From contig CABFPE010000150.1 in NCBI GenBank assembly GCA_900660155.1, forward strand, positions 168,182 through 189,280: DNA of 21,099 nucleotides, given 5' to 3'. Position numbers and translations under genes: made by a program. Source of the DNA: Hofstenia miamia (taxonomy: Eukaryota; Xenacoelomorpha; Acoela; Hofsteniidae). Every line of letters begins with the position of its first letter. Position 1 is the first letter of the stretch. This document shows, one piece after another, positions 9,353 through 18,133 of this stretch. A model generated the notes under the pieces. It was not told the DNA's origin and made no database searches. It worked only from the letters and a program-made list of their open reading frames with translations.

Positions 9353-10720
9353 CCCAATGTACCGGAATCCGGTATCTGGATCTGGTATCTGGTAAAATCT
9401 GGAATTACACAACTGGATCGGATATCCAGCATCCGGTAAAATTTCACTTGCTTACCAAATATTACTGGATAACATATTTTGAGATAAAACTTGATTTAAA
9501 AATAGAATTTTCAAGGAAAAAGTTATATTTTTTCATGATAAGGTAGTTGTCATGCATAGCTGGAACGGGTTTGACCCAAACAGCCAGTTGGCAATCCGGT
9601 CGACCAATACCAGTCGGGTCAGGTAAACATAAATGCTTCGGGTTAGGTTACTTTCTTTAGACTTGAAGGAGAAAGCCCTGTATTTTACGTTCAAGAGAGT
9701 GAGATCATGAAGATTTCATAGTACACATGCGCATAACAATTTTTTGATAGTCCATTTAATTTTAAAGTGCGTAGACAAAATTGCACACTGAATTGCCACG
9801 GTCACCAAATAATATTGGGCCGCCCAATACATGATTTTCTATTTTTAGCGGATTTTGCAAATCAGACTTTTCTTTATTGTCCAAATTTCGATGTCGAAGT
9901 TTGATAACAACGAAATTGTTTAATGTGTTCACATTATTTTTTTGTAATAAGTTCAATTAGAAAGCTATATATTGGATTGCTGAAATTGGAATTTATTTCT
10001 GCAATTAAATTACATGTATAACACAGCGGCTAACTGGCCGAACTTTGACAGCTACTGCCAAATACCTGCATAAGTTTTGAGTTTATTGGCTGCCAACTGG
10101 CATTGACAATAAAATATTTCTAACAGCCGGTTAGGGATTTTTTAATACAAGTAATATTTTTTTATAGTTCTGCAAAATGCATTTGACATTGTTTTGCATT
10201 GAATGCGTTGTAATATTGATACGTGAAGCTCTTTATGTTCTGGAAATCTAAATCATTCCAGTTTCCGCCCCTCAGCCCAATTTGCCAAATTGCCCCAAAT
10301 GTGAGCTCAACGTCACATTGGTAGGGCAACTTTTAATGAAAATCTTATTCTTTTAAAAAGAGATGCAGTTAAGGCATTTGTAGTCTTGAAAGAAGGTAGA
10401 TTTCACAAACCTATCTAGGCTATCAATCTGAACTGATTAGTTGCATACTTTGAAAATTTGAGAAATATTCCAATTTGAGAATATAACTTTCTTAGTCATT
10501 AAATTGCATGCGTTTTTTCTGTTAACTTTAAGAAACTACCCATTGTGTCGCAAATATCAAATTCGGCATGCTGGTCAAAACCAGTTAAAATTCTAGAAAA
10601 GTAGACCAGTTGACTAGCCGGTTGAGAAAAAGTTTAGCCAATTCAGTCGGATCAGCAGAAACCTGCCCTGTTCCAATATCCGGTATTTTCAATACACTAT
10701 CCAGATCCCATTCCTTGTTC
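9353..10720. repeat. Palindromic CCGGT/ATCCGG-rich repeat region
   Basis: The left edge carries repeated ATCCGGTATCTGGATCTGG-like units (9358-9445). The right edge carries the same kind of motif in reverse (ATATCCGGTATTTTC and CTATCCAGATCCCATTCC, 10675-10722). Inside these, TGGAACGGGTTTGACCC (9561-9577) faces an inverted TTGGAACAGGGCAGGTTT (read on - at about 10676-10659). Scattered copies of CCGGTTAG/CTAACTGG/CCAGTTGAC motifs in both orientations occur at about 9582-9620, 10023-10040, 10083-10097, 10117-10132 and 10566-10630. No protein-coding frame is evident. This is best described as a fold-back or non-autonomous DNA element with degenerate arms; exact borders are uncertain. Confidence 0.4.
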
Positions 10721-10722
10721 AA

Positions 10723-11300
10723 AATACTGTCAAATTGATTGCTCAAGGCTCTATGGTTCTTAATTTTTACGTATTTCGGAAAAACACATTAAAGATTTTG
10801 AATATTTGAAGTGATCAAATACATTTGTACAACACTGTATTTTCTGAGCATTATATACATGTATAATGCGTGCATGTTATAATCTGAAACATAAATGATA
10901 AATATTCAATTGAAACAAAACAAATAGTTTCTTTAAATCAATCAGAGTCACTATCAAAGGAATGAACATTTTCATCAATGTCTCAGGTGAACCAAGTTTT
11001 TTGAAAAGTTTAAGGTAATGCAACGCGTATTTTATAAAAATCAGTTGATTAACCGACTACCAATCATTGCTCTTTTACAATGTAATAATTGATGAAATAT
11101 TTTACATAAACTGACAATTGAGCCCAAACTTTATAACTATTTACATCTCATGTATAAACTGTGATTTTACAGATGAACAGAAATTATAGTTCGAAGGCGC
11201 TTCAATTATATGAGTTAGGTAATGTATATTACAGATGAGAGAATGCGTGAGGCAGCTTCTAAGATCTAATTTTTCTGTGGGTTTCCCATAGAGAAATTAG
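10723..11300. other. No gene recognised
   Basis: AT-rich sequence with no long frame. TATACATGTATA near 10854-10865 is a small perfect palindrome. Nothing else can be supported. Confidence 0.5.
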
Positions 11301-11302
11301 AA

Positions 11303-11348
11303 ACCCATACCCATATCCATACCCACTCCATGCCCATGCCCGCCGGGT
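11303..11348. repeat. Degenerate CCCATA hexamer tract
   Basis: AACCCATACCCATATCCATA and the following CCCACTCCATGCCCATGCCC form about seven imperfect 6-bp units. The tract lies exactly where the LINE reverse transcriptase frame on the - strand is lost, just before the expected catalytic YxDD. It interrupts or truncates that remnant. It is unlike a known telomere repeat and is imperfect, so an ordinary minisatellite is likely. Confidence 0.6.
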
Positions 11349-11890
11349 TTATAAATATACTGCAAACATGAGGGGCCCTAATGGTCCGCCCTGTTTTATT
11401 CCAGCATTAGAGCAGATAACAGCAGTAGCGTGCCAAAGAAAGGCTGAAACTTGTAGCATAATATGTTACTCGTGGCAGTATTTCTGGAAAGTGTCAGGCG
11501 CATTAATCTATAAGTGCTCGTTTGTAAATAGTGTTGAAGGCATTTGTCAATTCTTACGATTATAAATTCATAAGATCTTCTCAAAGATATTCTGGATTTT
11601 ATTGACAACGATCTCTACTGCACTAGGGCAAGAAACACCAAGTTGAATAGGAACTAGGATCTTGCCGCTTTTTGCGACCTTAAGATGCAGATGCAGTTAC
11701 CAGCCAGTCTTCTATATATTTCTTCCACTGCTATTAGTCTGATGCCAAGTTGGGGGGGGGGGNGGGGGGTCAAGTTCTCTCTTCCCGAGAGCAACCGAGG
11801 TTGCATCTGCTAGGAATGGAGAAACTTTTCCTGGTATATCACCTGCAATGTGCATCTCCCCATCCCTCCTTCTAAAAACTGACAACATTT
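11340..11890 (-). pseudogene. LINE reverse transcriptase, N-terminal remnant
   Basis: Reading the - strand from 11890 downward gives PFLADATSVALGKREL, then a C-run (the + strand G-run with an N), then LGIRLIAVEEIYRRLAGN. Next comes QLGVSCPSAVEIVVNKIQNI, then after a frameshift LTNAFNTIYKRALID, HFPEILPRVTYYATS, and finally NAGIKQGGPLGPLMFAVYL at about 11402-11346. These correspond to the VRPIAVGE..RRL, QxGVxxPxGxEAxVH, D.xNAFNTI, and GVQQGDPLGPLLFAL blocks of a non-LTR reverse transcriptase. The Asp before NAFN is lost and the YxDD box is missing. Multiple stops and shifts make it inactive. The same type of protein's C-terminal half is at 7640-8110 on the same strand. I recognise it by motif order without a search. 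Confidence 0.75.
11753..11769. repeat. G homopolymer run containing an N
   Basis: A run of about 16 G with one N at about 11763 sits inside the LINE RT remnant, where the related proteins have a short G/D-rich loop before IRPIAV. The N shows that the run length was not resolved, so it may be partly a sequencing artefact. Confidence 0.8.
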
Positions 11891-12174
11891 GAATTTCTCT
11901 ATTGTCTTATAAAGTTTACATAGTTTATTAATAGAAGTAACTTTACATGAACGATTAAAAGTGTGATCCTTTTATTTTTCAATTTAATAAGTTTCTTGCT
12001 ACACATTTCGCCATTTAGACACTAAGTGAATTCTTAAACAGCTCTTGCAAATCTTATGAATAAGGTTGTTTTATGGATTATTTATGGCAGAAATGCTTTT
12101 GAGCAATGTATGCAAATGAATTATTGACTTATTCTTATAAGTAGAAAAATTTTCTATTTTCGGTTTTTAAATTT
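11891..12174. other. No gene recognised
   Basis: AT-rich spacer between the LINE remnant and the MITE. All frames are short and I see no motif. Confidence 0.5.
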
Positions 12175-12176
12175 TA

Positions 12177-12620
12177 CAGACTGTCCAATCCGTCGTCGGG
12201 ATTTCGGGCACAATTTTAGGAATTTTAAAAATGAAAGAAACAAAATCTTGATATTCAATCAAATACAATTTAATGCATATGTGAAAGATAAACGACCTAC
12301 TTTTTCCTCGATGATTAATGTAAATCGACATATTGCTGATGGACCAATTGGAAATGAGGTAGTCTATATAATATTATACTAATAATATAATGACTAATAT
12401 TATTTGAGTGATATCCATACTTATAGAAAATTTACGTAATCTACGTGTTTGAATAAAGGGAATATATTTATTTTTCAAGGAAAAAAGCAGTATATAATTT
12501 TTTTGCCCTCGCTTTAAGTATTCTGATTTCTCCTATCTCTACGACTTTTGCGTCAGAATTCCGGATATGTCATCCAAAATCTGGATATTTCCGACGAAAT
12601 CGGAATAGTTGGACAGTTTG
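12177..12620. mobile_element. MITE with TA target duplication (444 bp)
   Basis: The ends are CAGACTGTCCAA (12177-12188) and TTGGACAGTTTG (12609-12620), inverse complements at 11 of 12 positions. They are flanked by TA on both sides (12175-12176 and 12621-12622). Further in, both arms carry CCG...GATTTCG-type sequence, so the inverted repeat extends imperfectly for ~40 bp. There is no transposase frame. TA duplication, CA-starting ends and size fit a non-autonomous Tc1/mariner-type MITE. Confidence 0.65.
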
Positions 12621-12622
12621 TA

Positions 12623-13800
12623 TTATAGTATAGCCATGTAGGCTTAAGACTGTGCTTGTAAATACAGCGGATTGATAAACACTTAAATAATGGTTAACAC
12701 TATAGAATAAAATGATTTAAGCTGATTTAACGATAATTGTAACACAATTTTGTAGCAGTAATAATTGTTTTCATAGTTCTAGTATGCAAAACTAAGTGTC
12801 ATTGATTATAATTTACAGATTATATTGGACAATGCGGTGAATTGGACACATCTTAGAGCAATAAATTAAAACAATTATGTACTGCTTCACTGTCTAGGCA
12901 AGACAAGATATTTGATGTGAAATTTGATGGTTTGACAATATACGACTCCATTAATGACATATTTCACACCAAGTCATTTATATATTATATTGTGTCACAT
13001 TTATATTATTTGCTGTTACATTTGAATTACATACGCAACAACTTTTATGTACGGTTTTTCAAAAAAGTAAGGCGCTCTAATAATTTAATACAATCCAATT
13101 AACTTTTTAAACTTTTATAGCAACAAAATATTCAATTAGAAAATTGATCAGAGCTGTTTAGATGCACAGAAGGTATGAGAAACTAACAGGGGCGCACACA
13201 GGAGTTTCTGAAGACGACATCTCAGTTGTGATCATGTCAGTGATGAAAAGTGTGCCCCACCTCCAAGGTTTTTAAAAAAAGGACAAAATAGACACTAACA
13301 AATCTCAATGTAGGAAAAAGCAGTTTAGGTAAAGGACATGATACTATTTTTCTAAATATTTTAAACTTCGAATGTGTCAAATATATACATGATATTAAAT
13401 CACTTGATATTAAAAAATAAAACAAACTACTAAGCAAATTTTCAGGGGGTATTCCAGGCTTGAATGAAAGCTTTTTAAGTACTTTCGGGAAACAACTGAT
13501 TCGTGAGATCTCGGAAGGAAGGCGTGATAAATCTCCAAGTATAATCTATGAATATTTATTTTGGATAGCCAAAATCAGAAATTTGGGTAGACACTGCCTA
13601 CCCTTGACTACGTGAATGTCATTAAGTCATTTTCTGCAGCACGCTGAGAAGTAATGTCGAAAAGAAAAAGATGTTGACACAAAGTAAGTTGACCATAGAT
13701 ATTCTTCAACCAACAAGACAATGTGATTGGATAAAATGCATGTCAAAGCATAGGCTCCCATTTTTGCTCGTCGGTGTTTGAGAGAGTTGCCGCTGTCTTA
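12623..13800. other. No gene recognised
   Basis: AT-rich spacer. Short frames at 12917-13102 (+) and 13237-13437 (-) show no family signature. No inverted repeats or RNA genes were noticed. Confidence 0.45.
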
Positions 13801-14390
13801 GATTTGTACAAGCTTGACAACCTACGATTGGAGACAATTTGCATGTGCAGAGAATATAAGCTGCAAGAGTAAAAAAGTTTGTTCCTGTTGTAAGATCTCA
13901 CAAGTCTTAATGACTTTGATTTGTGTTGGTCGTTCCAATTTCAAGGTTTTTAATGACGATGATGAACAAACTTGCTCATCAGCAACAGTCAAGCCTGAGA
14001 TGCCCATGAACATAAAACGAGATTTTCTGCTGCCTTGTAAAACGTAGTCCTTCCTCAACGAAATTGATTATTCCATAACTCACAAAAACCATATCGCAAA
14101 ATTTTTGTTGGAAGAATTCCGACTTAAAATGTCAAGAAAACTGCAAATTTCCCAGGAAGCAAGTAAAAAGGTAGGTTTGATTGTCGAAAAAGTTTCAACA
14201 ATGCCCTGAATGCACTTCATGCTTTGGTGCAGCCCTCTGCAGTATTTGTGATAAATGCATACTGTATAGATTTTGGAAAATCAAAGACAATTTTGGACTA
14301 CAATTCATTTTTTGATGTTTTCAATAAACTAGAATCTGTTGAAAAACCGGGTTATGAGAGTTATTGCAAATATATATACAAACTTTGAAT
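13801..14390 (+). other. Short coding-like frames, not recognised
   Basis: A 77-codon frame (13814-14047) is mirrored by a - strand frame, so one of them is a shadow. A stretch without an ATG, about 14177-14387, is open for ~70 codons and reads NALNALHALVQPSAVFVINA... with ordinary composition. A second + frame over the same bases is cysteine-rich (CPECTSCFGAALCSICDKC). Both could be pieces of an exon or of old transposon coding sequence. I cannot assign a family. Confidence 0.25.
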
Positions 14391-15330
14391 ATCAGAAAGG
14401 TTTAATATGGATGTGGTTTGTCTTCAGGTAGCGCCTTAGTCAACATATTGCTTTGCAATACCAAATATTTTAAAAATAGGCGACAAAGTCACCAAAATTC
14501 TCCTAAAAATTGAATAGACTTCCATATTTTTTGAGCGAGGATGGGGTCCGGGTAGTAAAATGAATATAGTGGATACTGGATTATTTACTGGGTATCAGAT
14601 GATATATTATTCAATAATTAGTGAAAAACAAACCCATTTCTCAATAAATATCAGCCTCTTGCGGATGACAATAAATAAATATTTTGACGCATATTAAATA
14701 GACTACGCGCTGATATGTCAGAAAAACTTATTTTGTTGCATGACAAATTCCAATATCATGGAAAAAAATATAAAACTCCATTTTTAAATAAAGTTTCATC
14801 TCATAATGTGTAAGCATGAAGAGAAATACATCTTATTAAAATATTCAAAAAAAATCTTTAACTTATTTATAGGAATCTTAAACATTGCATTAAAACATGT
14901 TCCCCAATAGATGTTCCCATGCCTAACGATTATCAAATTGCGCATTAGGCTTGGAAAAAATTCTTTATAAATGTAGAAAAACTGTTTGTACTTTAAAATG
15001 GACGATAGACGTTTAAGTTTATTTTGAAAATTTAACTTCCATAACATAGCCAAACGAATATTTAAATCAATGACACCCATGATTCTGAATTGGGCGTTTG
15101 TTTATGCATATGTAAGCTGTTAACTTTTGTTTTCATATATATGCATTATTATGAAACAAATTATTACATAAGGTTAATAATAGGAAATCACTTGAATATT
15201 CACTGCAAATTTAATGTCATCAAAAGTCTTAGAGCTTATTATTTAGTAAATGGCTGTCAAACATATACTTGTTAAACATAGTTGCAGTGCCAAATCTATA
15301 TTATTTGTTTCAAATGCTTAACATCCGAAC
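14391..15330. other. No gene recognised
   Basis: A 94-codon - strand frame (14796-15080) is aromatic- and lysine-rich and could be a decayed transposon protein, but no motif supports this. GGGGTCCGGGTAGTA and GTGGATACTGGATTA near 14545-14583 resemble the ATCCGG-type motifs at 9.35-10.72 kb. The 250 bp before the frame at 15331 have no obvious TATA box. Confidence 0.4.
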
Positions 15331-16041
15331 ATGACAATATACTCAATCAAGGATTGCAGCCATAAGAAGTGTTTGCTGAGGCATCACAAGCGGATATCAC
15401 TGACAGACGCGGAAATTAGATCATTTCTAGAGGCAAATGCACAGAGAAGACTGTCGAACAAAGTAAGTGACTACTTTTGTGAGACCTGTTTAATATGTCA
15501 TCTGCTAGATATTTTTTCAGAAAGCTTGAAAGAATTTGTACGAAAAAGAAGAGAAGATTACCTTCACTCATTAATCAAAGAAGTTGAACAGAGAAAAAAC
15601 GTTAAAAACGTTCAATATTATAAGTTTACAAAAGATGGAGTCGTTCAGCAAACTCAAAGTATTGAAGATCATAAGTCCAAAGATATCGATGTCCCAAGAA
15701 GTCAAAATTTTCAAAATCAAAATGACCAAAAATCAGTAGTAGAACATATTTCTAGGGAGGAAATTCCCAATTTACCTTATCAGGTACAAGAGGAAATACT
15801 AAATTTTGAATTTGCGTTTGAAAATTTAAGCTCATTCGGTATTGATGAAAACGTTGATGTTGTAGATGATTTAAGAAGATGTGAGGTCGACAAAATAAAA
15901 AATAAAATGGCAGAATACTTAGACGTAAATGTTGAAAATATTAAAATTGCTTCAGCTTCTAGATTTGGCATTTTAACTGGTGAAATAAATAATGCAAATT
16001 TAGATANGACATTTTTTGGGAGAACATCAAGAAATCCATAA
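15331..16041 (+). CDS. Unrecognised protein, 5' part (assembly-broken)
   Basis: ATG 15331 opens a frame reading MTIYSIKDCSHKKCLLRHHK..., with a basic N-terminus and several Cys/His, then a charged region (RKRREDYLHSLIKEVEQRKN) and a Gln/Asn-rich linker. An acidic segment with INNANLD ends at the N (16007). The last ten codons after the N are out of context and belong to another contig. Bases 15453-16006 are identical to 16443-16996, so this frame and the one at 16516-17340 are most simply two halves of one gene. Joining at the overlap keeps the frame: 676 + 344 nt make 340 codons including the stop. A GTAAGT...TTTTTTCAG pair (15463-15520, 58 nt) looks like a small intron, but removing it shifts the frame into a stop, so the unspliced reading is preferred. 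Function unknown. Confidence 0.55.
   Translation: MTIYSIKDCSHKKCLLRHHKRISLTDAEIRSFLEANAQRRLSNKVSDYFCETCLICHLLDIFSESLKEFVRKRREDYLHSLIKEVEQRKNVKNVQYYKFTKDGVVQQTQSIEDHKSKDIDVPRSQNFQNQNDQKSVVEHISREEIPNLPYQVQEEILNFEFAFENLSSFGIDENVDVVDDLRRCEVDKIKNKMAEYLDVNVENIKIASASRFGILTGEINNANLDXTFFGRTSRNP
15453..16006 (+). repeat. 554-bp exact duplicate, copy 1
   Basis: This is identical base for base, as far as I can compare by eye, to 16443-16996 (offset 990). It ends one base before an N at 16007, and the partner begins one base after an N at 16442. An exact duplicate bounded by Ns on the inner sides is the signature of unmerged overlapping contigs, not of a recent tandem duplication. Confidence 0.85.
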
Positions 16042-16441
16042 ATAACTATCCTGCAACATTTGGGATGGCTGCAATGGCAGAGATGCAAGGTACATATGAG
16101 GCCATAGAAGAGAAAATGATGACGACAATTTTGAAATGTACGCTGCCACCAACGATTTTCATACCAATGTTGCTACTAACTTGGTGACTTAAAGAGAAAA
16201 AAAGGCAGTCAAAGCAATGTGGCATGAAGAGAATATGTATGGTAACAATAGACAAGCTGCAGAAAAGATTGTTAATGATGACAATTACAAAAAGTCGAAG
16301 GAGCTCCTATTAAAGAACGATAACAAAGAGAGAATTTTCATAGAAAAACAAGTAACGCCATATGTTTTGTATAAGGAAGGAGAACTGATATGTAAGCAGA
16401 TTAAGAAAGTCCGCAATGAAATTGAAAAAAGATCAACACAA
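16008..16441 (+). pseudogene. 434-bp contig between Ns with coding-like sequence
   Basis: One + frame reads IFWENIKKSINNYPATFGMA and EMQGTYEAIEE. It shifts to DDDNFEMYAATNDFHTNVAT, passes one TAA, and continues AMWHEENMYGNNRQAAEKIV...YVLYKEGELICKQIKKVRNEI up to the N at 16442. The texture (Asn/Lys/Glu-rich, long near-open frame) is like that of the neighbouring gene, but there is no sequence overlap with it. The family is not recognised. Because the flanking contigs overlap each other, this piece is probably placed here by scaffolding error or lies on the other haplotype. The TAA and frameshift may be real decay or low-quality sequence. Confidence 0.4.
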
Positions 16442-16442
16442 N

Positions 16443-16996
16443 GTCGAACAAAGTAAGTGACTACTTTTGTGAGACCTGTTTAATATGTCATCTGCTAGAT
16501 ATTTTTTCAGAAAGCTTGAAAGAATTTGTACGAAAAAGAAGAGAAGATTACCTTCACTCATTAATCAAAGAAGTTGAACAGAGAAAAAACGTTAAAAACG
16601 TTCAATATTATAAGTTTACAAAAGATGGAGTCGTTCAGCAAACTCAAAGTATTGAAGATCATAAGTCCAAAGATATCGATGTCCCAAGAAGTCAAAATTT
16701 TCAAAATCAAAATGACCAAAAATCAGTAGTAGAACATATTTCTAGGGAGGAAATTCCCAATTTACCTTATCAGGTACAAGAGGAAATACTAAATTTTGAA
16801 TTTGCGTTTGAAAATTTAAGCTCATTCGGTATTGATGAAAACGTTGATGTTGTAGATGATTTAAGAAGATGTGAGGTCGACAAAATAAAAAATAAAATGG
16901 CAGAATACTTAGACGTAAATGTTGAAAATATTAAAATTGCTTCAGCTTCTAGATTTGGCATTTTAACTGGTGAAATAAATAATGCAAATTTAGATA
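16443..16996 (+). repeat. 554-bp exact duplicate, copy 2
   Basis: This is the partner of 15453-16006. Here the sequence continues without interruption past the end of the shared block into IRQKLTNQETFINARVNVIL, which shows what truly follows the segment. Confidence 0.85.
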
Positions 16997-17340
16997 TGAT
17001 TAGACAAAAATTAACAAACCAGGAAACATTTATAAATGCTCGAGTAAATGTGATATTATGCTGTGAAAAGTTGGACATAAATGACTTTAATGAAAAGGGG
17101 AACACATCTTTTGATAATGAAGAAACACATTCAATTGGTCTTTCCGATACAAAACAAAGATATGAACAGCCATTAGGTTATCGTAGGTATGGCTTAGAAG
17201 TTTTACATAAATTTCATGCTAACGACATGTGGCTGAAACCTTTCCAAAATCAGGGGAATTGGTATAGAGCATTTCATGGTACAAGTCATGCAGCAAAAAA
17301 AACTAGAAAAAAGCACACAAATCACAACTTCAAACACTAG
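16516..17340 (+). CDS. Unrecognised protein, 3' part; possible ART-like end
   Basis: The 274-codon frame starts at an internal Met and is really the continuation of the frame opened at 15331 once the duplicate is collapsed; the combined length would be 339 aa. After the shared segment it runs through IRQKLTNQETFINARVNVIL and an acidic stretch. It then reaches PLGYRRYGLEVLHKF, DMWLKPFQNQGNWYRAFHGT and S at residues ~213-257. That last block resembles a G[YW].R.GL.V..K(Y/F)....WL......W..A(Y/F)HGTS pattern that I associate with uncharacterised eukaryotic proteins whose HGT box recalls the His motif of PARP/ADP-ribosyltransferase folds. This is an inference, not a search result. The tail (KKTRKKHTNHNFKH) follows an A-run and departs from any such fold, so the domain is truncated by a stop, a frameshift or a missed exon. 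No signal peptide or membrane segment is visible. Confidence 0.55.
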   Translation: MKEFVRKRREDYLHSLIKEVEQRKNVKNVQYYKFTKDGVVQQTQSIEDHKSKDIDVPRSQNFQNQNDQKSVVEHISREEIPNLPYQVQEEILNFEFAFENLSSFGIDENVDVVDDLRRCEVDKIKNKMAEYLDVNVENIKIASASRFGILTGEINNANLDMIRQKLTNQETFINARVNVILCCEKLDINDFNEKGNTSFDNEETHSIGLSDTKQRYEQPLGYRRYGLEVLHKFHANDMWLKPFQNQGNWYRAFHGTSHAAKKTRKKHTNHNFKH

Positions 17341-17898
17341 CACTTGAAAATACCGAGCCTGAAATTTGTATTTTAACATTTATATACTTGGAGAATTTGC
17401 ATTAATATATTTATCTAGAACCGGTATTTTTCTAAGTTTGAAATGTAAATGCTAAATGTATTTAAAAATACGCATGGGGTTCTGGAAACAAGTACCTACA
17501 AATCGAATGTGAAATATTTTTATTTGTTTAAATATTATAACGTAAGAACTGATAAAAACAAATTTGATAACTTTCACAATACTAATGTTAGCTTTACTCT
17601 TAGTGTCAGAGAAATAATGTAGCCATTATTGATCCTAAGATAAAATAGAATAATGGAACCATGATTTAGAATTAATTTTGAATTTTTGGTTACATGTACT
17701 GGCATTTTTTAATTTTAAAGACAAGTTTTTTTAAGGAATTATTGTAGATCCGAATTCATCCAATATTGGAAAGCATTCTTAAATCTAGAGGTAAGACAAA
17801 ATTGACTTCAATTAAAACCTCGAAATGCAGTTTTGGAAAAAGGTTGACATTTAGGAGTATGGTTAAATTGAATACTTTTGCAAAATTACAATAACATT
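17341..17898. other. No gene recognised
   Basis: AT-rich 3' flank of the preceding frame. Nothing beyond short frames; no canonical AATAAA was seen close to the stop. Confidence 0.45.
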
Positions 17899-17919
17899 TA
17901 TATATATATATATATATAT
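17899..17919. repeat. (TA)n microsatellite
   Basis: About ten TA units lie directly to the left of the small LTR-like insert. A second run starts at 18100 on its other side, so the insert split or joined (TA)n sequence. Confidence 0.9.
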
Positions 17920-17923
17920 GTAT

Positions 17924-18096
17924 TGTGACACCGGTAGAGTGCACGAAGGTGCGGGAACATTAGAACAGACACTAACTAATTCTCTATTCCATAGTGTACG
18001 TATGCTTTTTATACAAGGTTTCTCATACTATTTACAAACACTAGCAAACGCGACAACAGCGAACTGGAAGATAACGAGAACTAGGTACATGCCGCC

Positions 18097-18099
<3 letters not shown>
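17924..18099 (-). mobile_element. Small solo LTR candidate (176 bp)
   Basis: On the - strand it starts TGTGGCGGCATGTACC and ends ACCGGTGTCACA, with TGTG/CACA inverted ends. Near its middle is TATAAAAAG (read on - around 18022-18014), a plausible TATA box. It is clearly more GC-rich than the surrounding DNA and sits between two (TA)n tracts. Size and termini suit a Ty3/gypsy solo LTR. The target duplication cannot be proven in the low-complexity flanks. The 102-codon frame across it (17918-18226) runs into the TA repeat and is not a gene. Confidence 0.5.

Positions 18100-18131
<32 letters not shown>
18100..18131. repeat. (TA)n microsatellite
   Basis: About sixteen uninterrupted AT dinucleotides follow the CA end of the small LTR candidate. 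Confidence 0.9.

Positions 18132-18133
<2 letters not shown>

Noticed and set aside
8010..9357. Possible terminal inverted repeats of the first Tc1 element (ATTGGGAGTG near 8014 and the inverse of GCACCCCAATG near 9346).
   Set aside because: The match is only ~8 bases with no TA on the left, and the left site falls within the LINE RT remnant. Chance similarity is likely.
11303..11348. CCCATA tract as an interstitial telomere array.
   Set aside because: The unit is degenerate and is not TTAGGG, TTAGG or another known telomere repeat.
13814..14058. Mirror-image + and - frames of 77-78 codons.
   Set aside because: Only one can be real and neither shows a family signature; kept only as coding-like sequence.
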